In this document: positions 25,130-34,400 of the stretch, piece by piece
Layout of the letters: the number at the start of each line of letters is the position of its first letter
Numbering within the stretch: the first letter of the stretch is position 1
Assembly (NCBI RefSeq): GCF_011290685.1
Contig: NZ_JAANYN010000003.1
Coordinates: 1-64,000 of the forward strand
Reading direction: 5' to 3'
DNA: 64,000 nucleotides
Source of the DNA: Cyclobacterium plantarum
GTDB lineage: Bacteria > Bacteroidota > Bacteroidia > Cytophagales > Cyclobacteriaceae
Made by a program: the position numbers and the translations under genes
Notes under the pieces: generated by a model
Told to the model about the DNA's origin: nothing
Seen by the model: only the letters and a program-made list of their open reading frames with translations
The model's database searches: none

Positions 25130-25163
25130 TACGAAAATATCGTATATATACGAAAAGTACGTA
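25130..25163. promoter_or_regulatory. Tandem dyad operator TACG-N7-CGTA (candidate BlaI-type site)
   Basis: Two 15-base dyads in tandem, TACGAAAATATCGTA (25130-25144) and TACGAAAAGTACGTA (25149-25163), start-to-start 19 bases, joined by TATA so that CGTATATATACG is itself a perfect palindrome. BlaI-family operators are dyads of TACA/TGTA-type half-sites; here the half-sites are TACG/CGTA. They sit between the repressor gene (minus strand) and the hydroxylase genes (plus strand). Confidence 0.6.
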
Positions 25164-25279
25164 GATTCTGATTTGTTCTACATTCTCCTTTAGTACATGC
25201 TTAAAAAATCAGCACCCTATTGCCAATGATTTTACAATATTTTATTATATTGAAATTGTCATTTGAAAAACTAAATACT

Positions 25280-25735
25280 ATGGAAAAGTTTACACTTGCC
25301 GTCAATGGAGAAACCCATGAAGTAACAGCTCCCGGAGACATGCCCCTGTTGTGGGTGATCAGGGACCTGCTCTCTCTTAAAGGGACCAAATTCGGTTGCG
25401 GACAGGCCCTCTGTGGTGCCTGCACCGTACATTTGGACGGGGTAGCCATCCGATCCTGTAGTTTGCCCATTTCCGAAGTGGGAGAACAAAAGCTTACCAC
25501 CATAGAGGGCTTATCTGCCAATGGGGAGCATCCCCTTCAAAAAGCCTGGCAGGAACATGTCGTTCCTCAATGTGGCTATTGTCAGACGGGGCAAATCATG
25601 AATGCCGCTGCATTGCTTCAGAATAACCCCAGTCCTTCTGAAGCCGAAATAGAAACCGCAATGGCTGGCAACCTTTGTCGGTGTGGGACCTATAACCGCA
25701 TTAAAACCGCCATACAGACCGCATCCAAATCCTGA
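25280..25735 (+). CDS. Molybdenum hydroxylase small subunit, 2Fe-2S protein
   Basis: A 151-residue electron-transfer subunit of a xanthine-oxidase-family enzyme, starting at the ATG at 25280 (an in-frame start at 25220 adds residues without function). The plant-type cluster ligands are Cys40, Cys45, Cys48 and Cys60 ([15 protein letters not shown]); the second cluster ligands are Cys98, Cys101, Cys133 and Cys135 (CGYC...[11 protein letters not shown]). Length matches IorA/CoxS-type subunits. No signal peptide is present. It lies 17 bases ahead of the Tat-signal large subunit gene, so it probably crosses the membrane bound to that partner. Confidence 0.93.
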   Translation: MEKFTLAVNGETHEVTAPGDMPLLWVIRDLLSLKGTKFGCGQALCGACTVHLDGVAIRSCSLPISEVGEQKLTTIEGLSANGEHPLQKAWQEHVVPQCGYCQTGQIMNAAALLQNNPSPSEAEIETAMAGNLCRCGTYNRIKTAIQTASKS

Positions 25736-25752
25736 TTTCACGCTTTTCCAAC

Positions 25753-28050
25753 ATGCTCATGATACCAAAACTATCCTTCCTGCCTTTCAAAAAATTTACC
25801 AATAAGAGTGAAGTTTTCCGTCCTTCCAGGAGGGAATTCCTGAAGATAGGCTCACTGGCCACTGGCGGATTTATGTTGGGAGTCAACTTTCAGTGCTCAG
25901 GTCCCAAGGGTGAAACCCTGACTTTTGCTCCCAATGCTTACCTGAGCATCAATGGGGATAACCTGGTGACCATCATTGCCCATCGCTCCGAGATGGGTAC
26001 CGGTATACGGACTTCGCTACCAATGATTGTTGCCGATGAGCTCGGAGCTGATTGGAAATCGGTTAAAATTGAGCAAGCCGTTGGTGATGAAGCGACCTAC
26101 GGAGACCAAAACACCGATGGATCCTATTCTATACGCATGTTTTTCGAACCCATGAGAAGAGCGGGAGCAACGGCCAGGCACATGCTGATGGAAGCAGCGG
26201 GCAAAAAGTGGGATGTAGATCCCTCAGGCTGTGATACCCGGAATGGGCAAGTGATCCATGCAGCAAGTGGTCAGCAAGTTGATTTTTCAGACCTGCTTGA
26301 CCTGCTGCAGGACATGGAAATTCCCGATCAGGAAACTTTGAAGCTTCGTAAACTCAGCGATTACAAACTAATTGGGAAGGATGTTCCCATATATGATGTA
26401 AAAGACATTGTCCATGGCAAGGCCCTCTTCGGTGCGGACATGGACCTGCCCGGCCAGCAAATAGCGGTGATTCAACGGAGTCCAGTAGTTGGAGCAAAAG
26501 TGATAAATTATGCTGAAGATAAAGCACTCGAAGTACCCGGAGTCAAGCAGGTGATAAAAATTTCGGGAAATGGTGCCCATCCGGGATTAAATAAGCCTCT
26601 GGAAGGCATTGCGGTGATAGCGGATAATACCTGGGCAGCCATAAAGGGAAGAGCCGCCCTGCAGGTAGAATGGGACCTTGGGGAGAACAAGGATTACCAA
26701 TGCGCCGCCCAAATGGAAGACATGATCCGGGAAACACTGGGGGATGGAAAACTGAGAAGGGAGAAAGGTGATGTAAAAACAGCTTTAGGAAGCGCTGGAA
26801 AGGTCTTGGAAAAAACCTACCAGGCACCCTATTATGCCCATGCTACCATCGAACCACCCGCTGCACTGGCCCATTACAAGGAGGATGGCACCGTTGAAAT
26901 CTGGGCCCCGACCCAGCACCCACAATGGGCCAGGGATTCAGTGGCAGAGGCATTGGAGCTGGATGCGGCCAATGTCAGGGTGAATGTGACCTTATTGGGC
27001 GGAGGTTTTGGCAGAAAATCAAAGCCGGATTATGTGGTGGAGGCGGCATTGCTATCCAGGGCCATCAAAAAACCCGTACGTGTGCAGTGGACCCGGGAAG
27101 ATGATATCCACCATGATTTTTACCATTCCCATAGTGCCCAGCGAATAAAGGCAGGATTAGATGCACAGGGCAACTTGATAGCCTGGAATCACCACACAGT
27201 TTTTCCTGCTATCGGAGGTACCTCAAGTGCCGATGAATTGCACCCCTCCGATGGAGAAATGGGTTTGGGCTGTACGGATTTCCCCTACGATGTGGCGAAT
27301 ATCCGGATTGAATCTCATGAGGCCAAAGCACATACCCGTATTGGATGGCTTCGCTCAGTGAGCAATATACACCATGCTTTTGCCATCAGCAGCATGCTGG
27401 ATGAAATAGCCGAGGTCCGGGGAATGGATCCAGTGGAACATATCCTGTCTCTTTTGGGAGAGGACCGGCAGCTTAGCTTCAATGAAGAAATGGAGGGTGA
27501 ATATCCGAATTATGGAGAGGACATCACGGCCTATCCCTGGGATACCGCAAGGATGAAGAGGGTAATCGAAAGGGTCTCTGCAGAAGCCAATTGGTCAAAA
27601 TCCATTCAGGATGGGAAAGCAATGGGCTTTGCGGCACATAAAAGTTTTTTGACTTATGTGGCTTGTATTGTAGAAGTATCCAGGGATGAAAATGGTAAAA
27701 TCACCATTCCGGAGGTGCATTATGCAGTGGATTGTGGCATAGCGGTAAATACCGATCGCATTCGATCCCAATTCGAAGGAGGGGCGCAATTTGCCAGCAG
27801 CCTTGCGATGTCGTCGGCCATCAATTTTGAGAATGGGCAGGTCAAACAAAATAATTTTGACAGCTACCAAATCATTCGCATGCCTCAGGCACCCAAACAG
27901 ATTTATACCCATATCATAGAAAGTCAGGAGAAACCTACCGGAGTGGGAGAACCACCGGTGCCTCCCTACATTCCAGCTTTGTGCAATGCATTGTACAAAC
28001 TAAATGGAAAAAGGATTTATGAATTGCCGGTGAAGGAAGCTTTTGTTTGA
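25753..28050 (+). CDS. Molybdenum hydroxylase large subunit with Tat signal, isoquinoline-1-oxidoreductase type
   Basis: A 765-residue molybdopterin-binding subunit of the xanthine-dehydrogenase family, closest in layout to the beta subunit of isoquinoline 1-oxidoreductase and related periplasmic aldehyde oxidases. A twin-arginine signal is visible (SRREFLKIGSLATGG, residues 25-39) followed by NFQCSG. Active-site landmarks are GGGFGRK (416-422) and GVGEPPVPP with the candidate catalytic Glu733. DRIRSQFEGGAQF and VPPYIPALCNALY are further family motifs. Substrate, probably an aldehyde or N-heterocycle, cannot be read. No cytochrome subunit, XdhC-type chaperone or cofactor-synthesis gene follows, so maturation relies on genes elsewhere. 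The gene pair is divergent from blaI. Confidence 0.92.
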   Translation: MLMIPKLSFLPFKKFTNKSEVFRPSRREFLKIGSLATGGFMLGVNFQCSGPKGETLTFAPNAYLSINGDNLVTIIAHRSEMGTGIRTSLPMIVADELGADWKSVKIEQAVGDEATYGDQNTDGSYSIRMFFEPMRRAGATARHMLMEAAGKKWDVDPSGCDTRNGQVIHAASGQQVDFSDLLDLLQDMEIPDQETLKLRKLSDYKLIGKDVPIYDVKDIVHGKALFGADMDLPGQQIAVIQRSPVVGAKVINYAEDKALEVPGVKQVIKISGNGAHPGLNKPLEGIAVIADNTWAAIKGRAALQVEWDLGENKDYQCAAQMEDMIRETLGDGKLRREKGDVKTALGSAGKVLEKTYQAPYYAHATIEPPAALAHYKEDGTVEIWAPTQHPQWARDSVAEALELDAANVRVNVTLLGGGFGRKSKPDYVVEAALLSRAIKKPVRVQWTREDDIHHDFYHSHSAQRIKAGLDAQGNLIAWNHHTVFPAIGGTSSADELHPSDGEMGLGCTDFPYDVANIRIESHEAKAHTRIGWLRSVSNIHHAFAISSMLDEIAEVRGMDPVEHILSLLGEDRQLSFNEEMEGEYPNYGEDITAYPWDTARMKRVIERVSAEANWSKSIQDGKAMGFAAHKSFLTYVACIVEVSRDENGKITIPEVHYAVDCGIAVNTDRIRSQFEGGAQFASSLAMSSAINFENGQVKQNNFDSYQIIRMPQAPKQIYTHIIESQEKPTGVGEPPVPPYIPALCNALYKLNGKRIYELPVKEAFV

Positions 28051-28237
28051 TAACCGATTGCTGCGAAGTCCTGTCAGCGGCGGTGGGTTATGGATGAAGT
28101 TTATTTGTTCAAACAGTTCCCCCAAAAAATAGATACGGAAAAGGAAAATCAGGGAATTGCTCATTTTGTTTGGAAGGGGTTCACACATCCAACTCGTAAT
28201 AATTTACCATTAAACCCTGTTTATCAATACTCATTGT

Positions 28238-28849
28238 TCATTTAATTATAATGTACCTGAAAGTCAGGTTGATCCTTGGGGCCAGGACCTTTTTGGTAGG
28301 GGGTAGCCGATGCAGCCAGTGGTCTTGGGTACTGCCCTTCATGAGCAGCAAACTGCCATTTTCCAGATATAAAGAGACGGTTTCCTTGCTTTGTTTGTGT
28401 TTAAAGGCAAATTTTCGCTCCGCACCAAAACTCAGCGAAGCAATGGCACCATGCTTTTTCAAGTCTTTTTCCCCATCACTGTGCCAGGCCATCCCCTCCT
28501 CACCTGAATGATACAGGTTAAGCAAACAGGAATTAAAGACCTCACCCGTTCGTTTCTCAGTAATGGCCTTCAATTCCATAAGTTCCCGGGTCCAGGGAAG
28601 GGCCCTTTTGGTAATATTGGAGTAGGTATATTCAAACTCCCTGTCACCATACCAGGCCACTTTCCTTTTGGTGATCATTTTTTTTCCAAAAATCACCGCT
28701 TCATCATTTTTCCAGGCGATGGTTTCCCACAATGCCTTAAAATAGTGATCCGCCATTTTTTCAGCCATGATTTTTCCCCAGTAATGCACGGTTCCGTCCG
28801 TTGGCAATAAATTTTTAGATGGAGTGGCATTATTGTCAAACAGTTTCAT
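28238..28849 (-). CDS. AlkB-type alpha-ketoglutarate-dependent dioxygenase
   Basis: An Fe(II)/2-oxoglutarate oxygenase that demethylates alkylated DNA or RNA bases. Numbered from the upstream ATG at 28909, the metal ligands are His143 and Asp145 (MAWHSDGEKDL) and His200 (WLHRLP), and the 2-oxoglutarate-binding RxNxTxR is R212-N214-T216-R218 (PRINLTFR). I prefer the ATG at 28849 because it gives 203 residues, the usual family length, and drops a basic, non-conserved 20-residue start; the longer form ending at 28909 cannot be excluded. It is divergent from the TetR gene, and the dyad between them could control both. Confidence 0.92.
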   Translation of the reverse strand: MKLFDNNATPSKNLLPTDGTVHYWGKIMAEKMADHYFKALWETIAWKNDEAVIFGKKMITKRKVAWYGDREFEYTYSNITKRALPWTRELMELKAITEKRTGEVFNSCLLNLYHSGEEGMAWHSDGEKDLKKHGAIASLSFGAERKFAFKHKQSKETVSLYLENGSLLLMKGSTQDHWLHRLPPTKKVLAPRINLTFRYIIIK

Positions 28850-29054
28850 GCCTCCAAAACGGTTTGAATTGGGCTTTTGTTTCCGAATAAAAATAGGAAA
28901 CAGTAGCATGAAGGATTAAGAACAATCGGTTCAAAACGTTTTTAAAAGGATGAAGTATCTTCAGATGATAGGAATTATTGCAAAGATTCCTTAATTAAAT
29001 CAGGGAAGAAATACTTTTTTGTCTATTTCAGCATCAAAATTCCTTATTTATTTT

Positions 29055-29072
29055 TTGGAATGATTATTCCAA
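29055..29072. promoter_or_regulatory. Perfect palindrome TTGGAAT-GATT-ATTCCAA, candidate TetR operator
   Basis: An 18-base dyad with perfect seven-base arms and a four-base spacer, 37 bases upstream of the TetR-family ATG and in the intergenic region shared with alkB. The position and symmetry fit autoregulation by the TetR protein. Binding is inferred. Confidence 0.6.
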
Positions 29073-29109
29073 TAATATATATTTGGTGAAATCCACCAAT
29101 CACTCAAGC

Positions 29110-29688
29110 ATGGCAAGGGCAAAATCTTTTGATACATCTGAAGTCTTAGACAGGGCCATGGAATTGTTTTGGAAGAAAGGCTATCATGCCACTTCTGTTC
29201 AGGATTTGGTCAGTCACCTGGGAATTAACAGGGCAAGTTTGTATGATACTTTTAAAGGTAAGGAGGATTTGTTTTTAAATGCCTTTGAAAATTACCGGGA
29301 GAGTAACAAAGCAGCCATACTTGAAGCATTGTATTCCCAACCCAATGCCCGGGACGGAATCCGAAATTTATTTGAATGTGCCCTCAAAGAAAGGAAGGAC
29401 CGCAAAGGCTGTTTCACCGTCAATTTAACAGCTGCCCTAATGCCGGAAGACAAGCATCTGCAGGAAATCCTCAGAGATAGCCAAAAAGTTTTCGAGAAAA
29501 TTATTTTCGACTACCTGAAATCCGGTGAGGTAATGGGGGAGTTTCCAAAAGGAAAAGACCTGATGGCGATGGCTAATCTGCTTTATACACTGTATAACGG
29601 GGTTCAGGTCATCTCCAAAATAGAGGCGGCACCTTCCCGGCAAATGGCAGCAGTAGAACAGGTATTGCAGATTTTAGAAGTGGAATAA
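29110..29688 (+). CDS. TetR/AcrR-family transcriptional regulator
   Basis: A 192-residue regulator. The N-terminal HTH (DTSEVLDRAMELFWKKGYH, VQDLVSHLGINRASLYDTF, GKEDLF) is typical of the family, especially the group with FWKKGY and SLYDTFKGKEDLF seen in ComR-like and NemR-like regulators. The C-terminal ligand domain has KGCFTVNLTAAL, a pattern shared with that group. The ATG at 29110 is chosen over the TTG at 29083, which adds nine residues before the domain. A perfect palindrome lies upstream. Its target may be the gene itself or alkB; no effector can be named. Confidence 0.9.
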   Translation: MARAKSFDTSEVLDRAMELFWKKGYHATSVQDLVSHLGINRASLYDTFKGKEDLFLNAFENYRESNKAAILEALYSQPNARDGIRNLFECALKERKDRKGCFTVNLTAALMPEDKHLQEILRDSQKVFEKIIFDYLKSGEVMGEFPKGKDLMAMANLLYTLYNGVQVISKIEAAPSRQMAAVEQVLQILEVE

Positions 29689-29730
29689 AAACACCAGGAA
29701 GAACCAATTCGAAACTAATTTTGTACCCAA

Positions 29731-30228
29731 TTATTTCAAAAACTCATCCAATTTCTTTCTGAATAGCTGCCTCATACCAATTTCGGCACTACCCAATTCG
29801 GAAATGAAACCCCCTTCCATAAAAAATGTAGCGATTGTATTTTTCTCTTGATAACCAAAACGCTTCCATAATTGGTTTTCTTCAATAAACAAGCCATCCG
29901 GATCATGTATAAAGGGATAGGGAAACTCATATTCGGTCAGTCTCTGAATAATTTCACCCTTATCTTCTCTGGTAATTACAATAATCACTGGCATTTCCTT
30001 ATCATATTCCTCTATGATGTCCATAAAGGGCATGGAAAATACATAAAGTTGTTTGGAAACCACCACCAATTTTTTTTCAGCTGAGAACCAGTCTGGATTA
30101 AAGGTAAGGCTGTCTGAAACCTGATAAGTCTTTAAATTCTCGGGAAAAATAATTTTATCTTCAGAAGGGCCGCAACCAGCGAAAACAAATAAGATACAAA
30201 GTAGCAAAAGTAGGGTATAGGTATGCAT
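29731..30228 (-). CDS. Lipoprotein with thioredoxin-like pattern
   Basis: A 165-residue lipoprotein. The ATG at 30228 gives a clean signal (TYTLLLLLCILFVFAGCG, lipobox FAGC), whereas the frame opens 11 codons earlier at a TTG. The mature part has KLVVVSKQLYVFSMPFMDIIEEYDKE, PVIIVITREDKGEI, YPFIHDPDGLFIEENQLWKRFG and a final IATFFMEGGFI, in an order like the core of thioredoxin-fold proteins, but the usual CxxC is missing. Oxidoreductase activity is therefore not expected. It follows a 6-bladed-propeller lipoprotein gene in the same direction, so they form a pair. Function unknown. Confidence 0.7.
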   Translation of the reverse strand: MHTYTLLLLLCILFVFAGCGPSEDKIIFPENLKTYQVSDSLTFNPDWFSAEKKLVVVSKQLYVFSMPFMDIIEEYDKEMPVIIVITREDKGEIIQRLTEYEFPYPFIHDPDGLFIEENQLWKRFGYQEKNTIATFFMEGGFISELGSAEIGMRQLFRKKLDEFLK

Positions 30229-30289
30229 AAGTTTATATAGGTTCGTAAGTGAAAACAGCAAGGTGTTGTAAACAACTAGTCCGGGAATC

Positions 30290-31384
30290 TCAAAATTCTA
30301 CGAATAACAAAACCGGGTTATCCCCTTCTTGAATTTTAGGGCTATTCTCCGGCAATTGATCTGTCTCAAGTATTAGGTAATCCGGCGTTTGCGCGATGAA
30401 TACCAGAAGATCGTCCATTAAGCCTACAGGACTATAAAAAGCGGTTAGTTCTGTAGCCGAGATAATCCTTTTGCTTACTTCCCCGCTCGCTTTTTCTAAA
30501 ATGACCTGGTGTTTATTCAACTCGCCATTTACCTGAACAGCCACTTCAAAAAAAGCTTTGTCTTCATTCTCCCAGTACTGCGAAATGGTGGCAAATCCCT
30601 GTTGGTTGAGCATTTCGAAACCCGCCATCCAGTCCATCTCAAAAAATCTTTCGGGAATGCTGTATTTTCCAAAATCAAATTGATATCGAGGCAGGAGACT
30701 GTCTGCCTGTACCATGTAGGTGTTGGGATTGTAAATTTCATGGAAGAAAACATGCTCACCAAGGGTATAAAAATTCTTCTCCCCAAAGGGTAAAATTTCA
30801 TGGGTATTGGGTAACCATTCATTGATGGTTTCTCCCTTTTCATTGATTACCGCCAGCCTGTTTTTTACAAAGGGAAGATTGTAACTCCCGGAAGCCACAT
30901 ATTGATCTCCGGGCAAGGGAGCAAAAGAGGTTCCCATATAATCAATACTGATGGTTTCAAGCTGTTGACCTTCTTTATCCAGGCGGATAATTTCAGCCTG
31001 ATCACCTTTTACACTAAGGATGTCCATCCCCTCGGGAGTCGGGATAAAATCATTGATGCCCCTTAGCATACCGGGTCCTTCACCGATTTCTACGAATTTG
31101 CCCAGGTATTTTCCATCAAGATCAAATTGGTGGACGGCATCTCTGGCACTTTCATCATAAATAAAAAAGGAGTTTTCTGAAAATTTTACCGTTAGGTGGT
31201 CTCCGATTAGATTTGCGGTATCGGTTTCCAAAGGAGTTATGGTTTCGATCGAGTAAGGTGTACTGATTTCCTTTATTTTTTCTAATTCAATCTGTGGTAA
31301 TCCGTCTTTTTGTTCGATTGTCTTATTGCAAGCAACCAATAAAGAAATCCAAAGGATACATTGTAGTAGAAATCTAGCTTCCAT
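30290..31384 (-). CDS. 6-bladed beta-propeller lipoprotein
   Basis: A 364-residue lipoprotein: signal LLQCILWISLLVACNK with lipobox LVAC, then repeated short beta motifs such as IYDESARDAVHQFDLDGKYLGKFVEIGEGPG, ILSVKGDQAEIIRLDKEGQQLET and NRLAVINEKGETINEWLPN. These are typical of the 6-bladed propeller (DUF4221/NHL-like) proteins abundant in Cytophagales. It is upstream of, and in line with, the thioredoxin-like lipoprotein. Such pairs probably act at the outer membrane. Ligand unknown. Confidence 0.75.
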   Translation of the reverse strand: MEARFLLQCILWISLLVACNKTIEQKDGLPQIELEKIKEISTPYSIETITPLETDTANLIGDHLTVKFSENSFFIYDESARDAVHQFDLDGKYLGKFVEIGEGPGMLRGINDFIPTPEGMDILSVKGDQAEIIRLDKEGQQLETISIDYMGTSFAPLPGDQYVASGSYNLPFVKNRLAVINEKGETINEWLPNTHEILPFGEKNFYTLGEHVFFHEIYNPNTYMVQADSLLPRYQFDFGKYSIPERFFEMDWMAGFEMLNQQGFATISQYWENEDKAFFEVAVQVNGELNKHQVILEKASGEVSKRIISATELTAFYSPVGLMDDLLVFIAQTPDYLILETDQLPENSPKIQEGDNPVLLFVEF

Positions 31385-31484
31385 GTGTTTATATTTTCTT
31401 CAAACTAGTAAATTAAAACCAGATTTCCAAGAGCAGCTAATTATCGAAAAAATTTTTTACCATAAAAAAGTAAACTAATTTTGG

Positions 31485-34400
31485 ATGAATATGAGTCTTC
31501 CCTTTTTCCATAAAAGTCAGCTGTCCAAAATCAAATCTTTATTGGAGCCAAATTTGCTAAACAGGGGTTTTACGCTTTTCCGTGAGGGAAAAGTGGATTT
31601 TATCTACTTTGACCCAGCCAAGGAAATTTATTTTTTTGATGTAGCGGGCAATATGGAGCCTTTTTATTCAGTGAGTATAAGTTTGGAACAGCTTAACCGG
31701 AATGTACTAAGGGATGAAAAAGGCTTTGAAAAATTACCTGATAAACCGGAAGAAAGTCCCATAACCTGCGAGTGTGTTTATTTTATAGAAAATCATCAAT
31801 GCAAACATGTGGCTGCAGCAATCTATTATCTGGCGTTGACCACTGGTGTGGATTATCAAAAATTCCCACCACCCTGGATGGAAAACCAGAAAACGCTGAA
31901 AGTAGAAAAGAAGGAACCTGAAGAAGAAGAATTATCTTTTCCCATTACCATCCCCTGTTCAGAAAAGGAGATTCCTCAATTGGGGGGAAAAATGGATATA
32001 ACTCCTGGCAAATTCATTAATGAAAGATTATACAATACCGAATTGTTAGAGAACGGGATCACTTATTCAGTGGATATCAATGGGCAATTCCATTTTTTGA
32101 AAATTCATTATGACGGAAAACAAATCATCATCAACGGGGATTTCCAAAGAAAATACCTGGTTCGGACAGGACTGGAATGGCTGAAAAAAAGGTTCAGCCA
32201 GTCGGGGCTGGGAGACCTGTATTACCTAACTTCCGGGCAAAGGAAGACAGCTGCGGCAGACCAATTGAGGAAGTGGGGCCTTCTGGATCAGTTGGAAGAT
32301 CCTATTAAAGCCTTTGGATTTGAGTTTTACGAAGGTCAGGTTGTCATGTTTCCTGCAGGACCCCTCCGCGGGCTTTACCACATTGATCGCCTTTCGAAGA
32401 AATTCATTGAAGAGGGAATACGGATGGCCGATCTTGCGGCATCGAACCAACTGATTCCCAATGTTAAAACCGATGAATTGGGCAAGTATAATCCCGGTTT
32501 TGCACTTGTCATAGACCATTATGATAATTTTCAGGGGATCCTTTCCTTCATGGCCAAGGGAAGTAAAAACAAGCCCTCGGATTTTTCCGTCAGATTTACA
32601 GCAATAGCCGATTCCTATGATCCAAGATTGGCCAAGAATTCAGGAATGGATGAAGCACTATTGGCCGCAGAAAAACTTAACCAGGCCATAATAAAAAAGA
32701 AAACGGATCAAATATTTTCACTTTTTGAAGATTTTCTAACTTCAATGGATGGCTATCACCTTTCGACTTATCAGGCTCCTGCCTATGAGTACCAAAAGGG
32801 TAAAATTCAAAAAAAGAACTTTGGAGCAGCACTGAGAATTCTTCCAGCCAGGCTTGGACTGAAGATCAGCAAAAAGGGGCTGATATATGAACTGCATCCG
32901 CTTATCAGCACTGATGAGGGCAAACTGGAGATGGAAAATGAAAAAAATGAATTGAGCCTTTTCGCTGCCTTTGCCCTGTACAAGCACCGCTGGTTGCTGA
33001 CATTTCAGACAAAAGAAGCGTTGCTGACTTTAAAGGTGCTGCTCAATTATACGGTATTGCAATTTTTAGAAAAAGATGTGGATGAATATGTTCAGAAAAT
33101 AATACTACCCCTGTCTAAAAATATTGAAATCATGGACGAATCCGGTCTTTTCAAGGAAGCCGATCATAGCCCATTACTACAGAAACAACTCTATATTTCT
33201 GAATTAACCGGCTTGGTGATTTTCCGACCCGCCCTGAAATATGGACCCAGGGCTTTTTCCAACCCACTAGAGGGGAACAGTATCATGGACCCCGAAACGA
33301 AAACACTGTATTTAAGGGATGAGGATGCCGAAGATGAATTCCTGGCTTTTTTGAAAGCCCTGCATCCTAATTTTGAGCGGGGCGGAAATCAGGGTTTCTT
33401 TCATTTGAACCACGATGCGTTTATGGAAAACCTGTGGTTTATGAAAGCATTTGAAACCTTAAAAGCCAATAAAGTTACCGTATTTGGCCTGGAAAACATC
33501 AAGATCAAAAAATATTCTCCTTTTCCACCGAAAGTTACCATGGAATTTGGCTCCACCCAGGACTGGTTTGAACTCAACGCACAGGTAGCTTTTGGCAATA
33601 ACAAGGTGAAATTAAAAGACATCAAAAGTGCCCTGGACAAAAACCGGAACTATGTGGAATTGTCGGATGGCACCATAGGAATATTACCGGAAGAGTGGGT
33701 GCGTAAATTCAGCAGGCTGTTTCGGTCCGGAGAAACCGAAAAGGAGCAAATCAAAATCTCCAAAACCCAATTCAACCTGCTGGATGAGGTAGAGGAAATT
33801 CATGATTTTCCGGAAATACTTAAAGAGATTGAAGAGAAAAAGGAAAGGTTAAAGCAATTTTCCAGTATCAGGAATACCAAAATACCCCAAAAATTAAAGG
33901 CCGACTTAAGACCCTACCAACAGGTGGGATTGAATTGGCTGAATTTTCTTCAGGAATACGGCTGGGGCGGCATCCTGGCAGATGATATGGGCCTGGGCAA
34001 GACACTCCAACTCATCAGCCTGATTTGCAAAATGAGGGAGAAGCAAGGAACAAAAGTGCTGGTAGTGGCTCCTACTACCCTGTTATTCAATTGGAAGGAC
34101 GAGTTGGAAAAATTTGCGCCACATCTGGATTATTTTATCCACCATGGTTCCCGATACGATAGCGTGGAAGCCCTACAGGGGCATGAGGTTTTACTCACCA
34201 GTTATGGACTGGTAATCAATGACCTGGAGCTTCTGAAACAAATTACTTTTGATATCATCATTGCCGACGAGTCTCAAGCCATCAAAAATACGCAGTCCCT
34301 TCGATATAAAGCCATCACCAAACTCAACGGTAAATTAAAAATAGCCCTGACAGGGACGCCCATAGAAAACGGATTGGCAGAGCTGTATGCACAAATGAAT

